A DNA stretch of 64,000 bases from Apostichopus japonicus. Taxonomy: Eukaryota > Echinodermata > Holothuroidea > Aspidochirotida > Stichopodidae. The notes below the pieces were generated by a model. That model made no database searches and was not told the DNA's origin. It worked only from the letters and a program-made list of their open reading frames with translations. Location: NCBI RefSeq assembly GCF_037975245.1, contig NC_092569.1, positions 19,647,501 to 19,711,500 of the forward strand, read 5' to 3'. Positions within the stretch are counted from its first letter, which is position 1. Each line of letters starts with the position of its first letter. The position numbers and the translations under genes are program-made. Below, one piece after another: positions 60,301 to 64,000 of this stretch.

Positions 60301-63300
60301 AGCAGAGGTCTGCAGTACTTGAAGGCCAATTGGCTGAGTTGGTGATGGTGGCCATGGAGAGGTCTGAACAGGACATGACAGCCCCAGCTGATAGGTATGG
60401 TACCCCCTTACACGCCCTCTGGCAACACCTGTCCAGTCAGCTCATCATCTTTGCCCTCTTCCAGTTTGTCAACTTTCCAGACGTGGTTGAACTACTCTAC
60501 AAGAAGGTAAAACTCTCACTAAATAGAAACTCTGTCAAGAATGTTCAGAAATGGTTAATACTTTATACCATGGGTTTAAAATATATGTACTTTAGATCCT
60601 CCTGCAAGCAGGAACTCGCGAAGGAGACTCGTTAGCTTATCAAAGCCGCAAGCTGACGGAAGTCAGTCTCTTAGATTCATATTTAACGTCCATGATTATG
60701 AATTGTCAATTGTCAACAACTCTGTAATTGGACGACATACATTAATCTTGAAGTGACTCGGACCGGGGACCTTATGATTGGAAGGCACCGGCGTTAACCA
60801 TTGAGCTAACACTCCACAGCTAACACTCCAATGGTTTCTGGACCAAAGGGCCACAGAGAACCAATGCTTTACCAATACTGTATTTATAGAATCTCATTAT
60901 ACCTGGATTGAGCAAACACTATTAAGGCAATAAGAAATATCTATTGTTGAAGTAGTCAAGTCAATCATGAACTGCATTGCTATGGTGTGATCAAAAAATT
61001 ACCAACATTTATGCAAATAGTTGATTTACACGTGAAGGCTTGCTAGATTTATATCTTGTTTTCATGAGTGGGAAGTAGATTGGGGACATTCCTTCCTTGA
61101 TATGTGAACATGTGTTAACTAAATAAGTAATGCCAACCAAGCTTTCTTTGTCCTTCTTAAGCTCAAAGGCCGAAACTTAACCAAAGGAAGAGACTATTTA
61201 ATGTGGTTGCTGCTGCAATTCATCTCTGGGAGTATGAAGAAGAATCCACTCCATGAATTCCTGCCAATCCTGAAACTCTTTGAACTCCTCTACCAGGAGA
61301 CGGAGGTACGTCAGTCAACTTTCATAGTTTGCAAAAATATTGAATTTGTGTAAAAGGAAAAGAGGAGAGAAGTCAGCTTGGATGGGTTTGGTACGATAGA
61401 TGGATGGATGGATTTGAGGGTGAGGGGTGGGCAGGTGTTATATATAGTTTGTGTTGTCCATTAATTATTTTAAAGAGCCTGTTTATCACTTACTTTCATT
61501 TTGATGAAATGGCATTTGGTGTTCCTGTCCTGTTTCTCATGTGGACATATTTATCTGTATCTCAAGCATTCGAAAGAATACAAGTAACTTATATCACACT
61601 ACCACCGTGGTATCCCTCTCCGTTCCGAATGTACATTGTCACGCTGGCATATTAAACTGTCCCTATCTTCTAAACGTCTTTGCCATATAAATAAAAAAAT
61701 TCACAATCCTCAAAATGTGTGGTATCCTCAACATCACATCATGACTAGGTCTACCATACATTCTGATGCATCAGGTTGTCCCTCTCCGTTCCGAAAGTAT
61801 ATTGTTACACCGGCATATTTAAATTGTCCCTATCTTCTGAAGGTCTTTGCCACATTAATAAAAAAATCACAATCTAAGAAATAGTACTAATGTAGTGTGC
61901 ATCGACATGTGTGACCATTAAGGAAGCATGATACAACCATTTGTAACAAACAAGCACGGTTGATGGCCACATCTTATATTAACCTCACAAGCTTGGCGGG
62001 AAAGCTGGTTACTATAGACTAAATAGTTGTGACAATTTCTAACACAGTCTAACATTAAGGTAGCTTTTCTCGCTTTAGTACTGTAGTTATGTATTGAGTC
62101 GCTCTGGCGGTAGGTATGTGGCTAAAGTAAGTTAAAACTAACTTGGTGTCTCACTCGACAAATCATGGTAACTCTATTCTCGACTTGATCTACTGTAAGC
62201 ACCTCTGACGCAGCTATTGACCTAATTGAGCCATTGTTATTTCTTGATAATTGAGTGTGATTTCTTTGAAGAATCATAGAACAGCCAAATGCCTTCACCA
62301 TGTTGTCATTTTCTTTTCTTGTTTGAATTTTGCTGCGAGATAAGTTAAGCTGTGTACAATGTACTCTGTAGCACACTGCATATGTTCAACAATTTCATAT
62401 CAATTAATATCATTGAACTGAATTTCATTCCATTGAAATTTCATTCAATTAATGCATTGTGTGAGCTAACAAAGAGCATATTCTTTTCCAGCCTCTGCCT
62501 GTTCCAGATGTCAATTACCCATCGTGTGTGCATGGGATGGCCATGGCCTGTGTTTGGCCACATTTGCTGGGAAAAGCGGCCCTGGAGAAGAAAACCTTAC
62601 CCTGTCCAATTCCGAAAGTGCTCCAGTTGCAGTATGAGTAAGCATCTCTATTTGCAGATAAGACTAACATCCTGATAGGAACTTGTATGACTTTATATTG
62701 TAAGAGGTCTGTAAAAGGAATTTATTTCTTTGTATAATATTAGTTTTCAATTTTAATTATCATATTGTAGTCTGATAGTTTTAGACCTCTGGGAGGGTTT
62801 CAGATATCTAAAAAAGAAAAATACTAGGCTCTCTAAGGTTAAATACAACAGTAACTTAGAACTTACATATATCTTCTTTATATATAAATATATATATATC
62901 TTCTAATCAATTCCACTCATTGTTTACTCATATCACCCACAGATTGAAACCGTATAACAAATTAAAGTGACTTTTCAAATGAACTCAGGTGTTGGCTGTG
63001 AGTTTAGCACCTTTGGTGATTCTAGTCACTCCCAATTCAATGATTATGAAAGAATGTTATATGAAAACTCAGTGATAAGTAGGTCAATCTCTTTTACTCT
63101 TCTGTGTAAATTTATTGTATTATACCTCACTGATGATGATACTTGTGAAAACATAGAACACCTTAATTTCATTAAACCCATCTTGCTTCTAATTCACAGC
63201 CTTTCTCCTCCTAACAGCCTACTGCCCAGTCATCCCCATAGTCTACCCCAAGTGAAGTGAATTACTCTTACCCGATGTGTTTGTGATGTGTGTATCATAT

Positions 63301-63395
63301 CTTTTTAATTTTGTATTTCAGATTCTTGCGGAAGAGTTCCAAGACGCCTAATCTACCCCTCACAGACTACCGTATAGCTCTGATGTGCAATGCAT
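51386..63395 (+). CDS. MED23: Mediator subunit 23, N-terminal part (continues past window)
   Basis: Exons: 51386-51475, 52275-52306, 52576-52663, 53018-53139, 54461-54575, 55574-55672, 56920-57027, 57634-57703, 58155-58267, 59022-59117, 60297-60506, 61162-61305, 62492-62637, 63322-63395. All junctions keep frame, giving 502 codons of an expected ~1370. Landmarks shared with human MED23 include EEAF, CRDMFCQFWKAH, GCRDLLKVLLEKI, FLLPAYFAVTEI, AWKLDP, YALKQPYSRDTVCNIISLNK, LWQHLSSQLIIFALFQFVNF, KGRDYLMWLLLQFISGS and DYRIALMCNA. MED23 is a Mediator tail subunit that links activators to RNA polymerase II. The start at 51386 gives a ~20-residue extension over the human protein; an in-frame Met10 is an alternative. 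Exon 14 ends in phase 1 at GTACGT and the remaining exons lie beyond 64000. Confidence 0.95.
56186..56715. repeat. 38-bp minisatellite, 14 copies, MED23 intron 6
   Basis: The unit has the core CAAGACTAGGCCTTATGGGT followed by CCCAATACCCAATTAGTG. Fourteen copies run head to tail. Variants at the CCTTAT site (CCCTAT, CATTAT, GCTTAT) and the CCT-AATT variant recur in the same order in copies 2-5 and 6-9, giving a 152-bp higher-order period. Confidence 0.95.
57032..57430. repeat. ~150-bp tandem repeat abutting MED23 exon 7
   Basis: Three copies of a unit starting AAAGTCTGTAGT begin at 57034, 57192 and 57340. All contain TTTAAAGAGACACATCC and ATATGTCACAGGCAGGCAAG. The first copy starts six bases after the exon 7 donor. 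Confidence 0.9.
60591..60829 (-). mobile_element. tRNA-derived SINE, second copy
   Basis: It has the same head-to-body layout as the copy at 44.0-44.3 kb: tRNA-like head 60815-60750 on the minus strand, then the shared body with CTGACTTCCGTCAG and GAGTTCCTGCTTGCAGG. The head's outer AGCTAACACTCC (60804-60815) is repeated at 60818-60829. The tail is short. The B-box region is altered (GGTCCGAGTC). It lies about 85 bp after the MED23 exon 11 donor. Confidence 0.85.
61614..61886. repeat. Two-copy 166-bp repeat in MED23 intron 12
   Basis: A segment starting CCCTCTCCGTTCCGAA occurs at 61614 and 61780. Both copies continue through a GGCATATT segment, TGTCCCTATCTTCT and TTTGCCA..AATAAAAAAAT. Divergence is about 10-15 percent by eye. 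Confidence 0.85.
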
Positions 63396-64000
63396 GTACG
63401 TTTATCAGGCAGTACATGTAACAATGTATGAATTAATCATAGCATAGTACATTATAGTCCATGTACACCTTGTCACGGTTGTCCCAGCCCAGATTCCGTA
63501 CATGCAACAACACCCGTTTGATCATTGGGTACCTCCCCCACTTTAGGGAGGGAAAAGCTGAAAATCTCAAAAAGTACAATTTTTTTATGCGGTACCGTCA
63601 ACATTTCACAATATAGGCTACTCCTTGCCCACATTGGGGTAAAAGAAATGGTGAATATTCAGGCAATTCTCTTTTGCTCTCCAGGTAAGATATAGTATTA
63701 TTGTTAGGATATCATATTTACTTTAAACTGACCTTTGAATGTTGTTATCTATAAGAGTGTACAATACTTAGCGTAATTGACACATGGGTATGTCCATATT
63801 TCGGATTTCTTCATGCATTCATATTTGATAAATTTAAGATTATTTTAAAGTTATAAATTATCACACGAATATTGAATGCAAAAATGGCTACCGGAGCTGC
63901 AGTTTTTGCCTCTTCTGCTTGCAAATCACACATATCAGAAATAAGTAATGGCCAACATTTTAATTCTGATTATCAGATAATTATATTTAATTATCACAGT
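63396..64000 (+). other. MED23 intron 14, right edge
   Basis: No acceptor followed by MED23-like sequence is seen before the end of the window, so this stretch is intron. Nothing else is recognised in it. Confidence 0.6.

Noticed and set aside
60330-60635. Continuous frame running from MED23 exon 11 into the intron
   Set aside because: The conserved protein stops at the GTAAAA donor at 60507; the extension is intron plus the SINE body and has no MED23 similarity.

Overview
The window is animal nuclear DNA. It is AT-rich, its genes are split by GT-AG introns, and it contains non-LTR retrotransposon remnants, DNA transposons, a tRNA-derived SINE and many intronic minisatellites. The gene content (a fibrinogen-related secreted protein, PEX13, TRAPPC12, MED23) and the repeat style suggest a marine deuterostome, most likely an echinoderm such as a sea cucumber. 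The lineage is an inference; no species marker was read directly.

Layout. 1-4018: gene-poor, degenerate duplicated blocks and an AT-rich foldback. 6539-13885 (+): a secreted mosaic protein, built as signal peptide, half fibrinogen domain, TIL, TILa/VWC-like, EGF-like and a full-length fibrinogen domain, 541 aa over nine exons. 14258-15103: a 5'-truncated RTE-like LINE with a 10-bp target duplication. 17208-29930 (+): PEX13, four exons, 449 aa. Its 6.3-kb intron 1 holds a Mutator-like non-autonomous element, a SINE fragment and a 3.4-kb long-TIR element. Its other introns hold a LINE remnant, tandem repeats and a hAT-like element. 30239-36917: intergenic between convergent PEX13 and TRAPPC12, with two weak orphan exon candidates. 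36918-47449 (-): TRAPPC12, eleven coding exons, 644 aa. 47450-51385: the head-to-head interval between TRAPPC12 and MED23. 51386-63395 (+): the first fourteen coding exons of MED23 (about 502 aa); the gene runs off the right edge.

The genes do not form one pathway. PEX13 is the peroxisomal docking/translocation peroxin, TRAPPC12 belongs to the TRAPPIII tethering complex, MED23 is a Mediator tail subunit, and the fibrinogen-related protein is a secreted, probably lectin-like recognition protein. All exon chains were assembled by hand from splice sites, reading phase and family similarity. Every junction of the four main genes keeps the reading frame.

The most unusual items are: (i) the fibrinogen-related mosaic, whose first fibrinogen domain is only half present and whose second has lost both cysteines of its C-terminal disulfide, one inside a (TAT)5 poly-tyrosine run; (ii) the 3.4-kb element in PEX13 intron 1, with ~262-bp inverted ends, an 8-bp target duplication, eight perfect copies of GTGACGTACGGGAC and four ~250-bp tandem units, but no recognisable transposase; (iii) several clearly delimited non-autonomous elements with intact target duplications.
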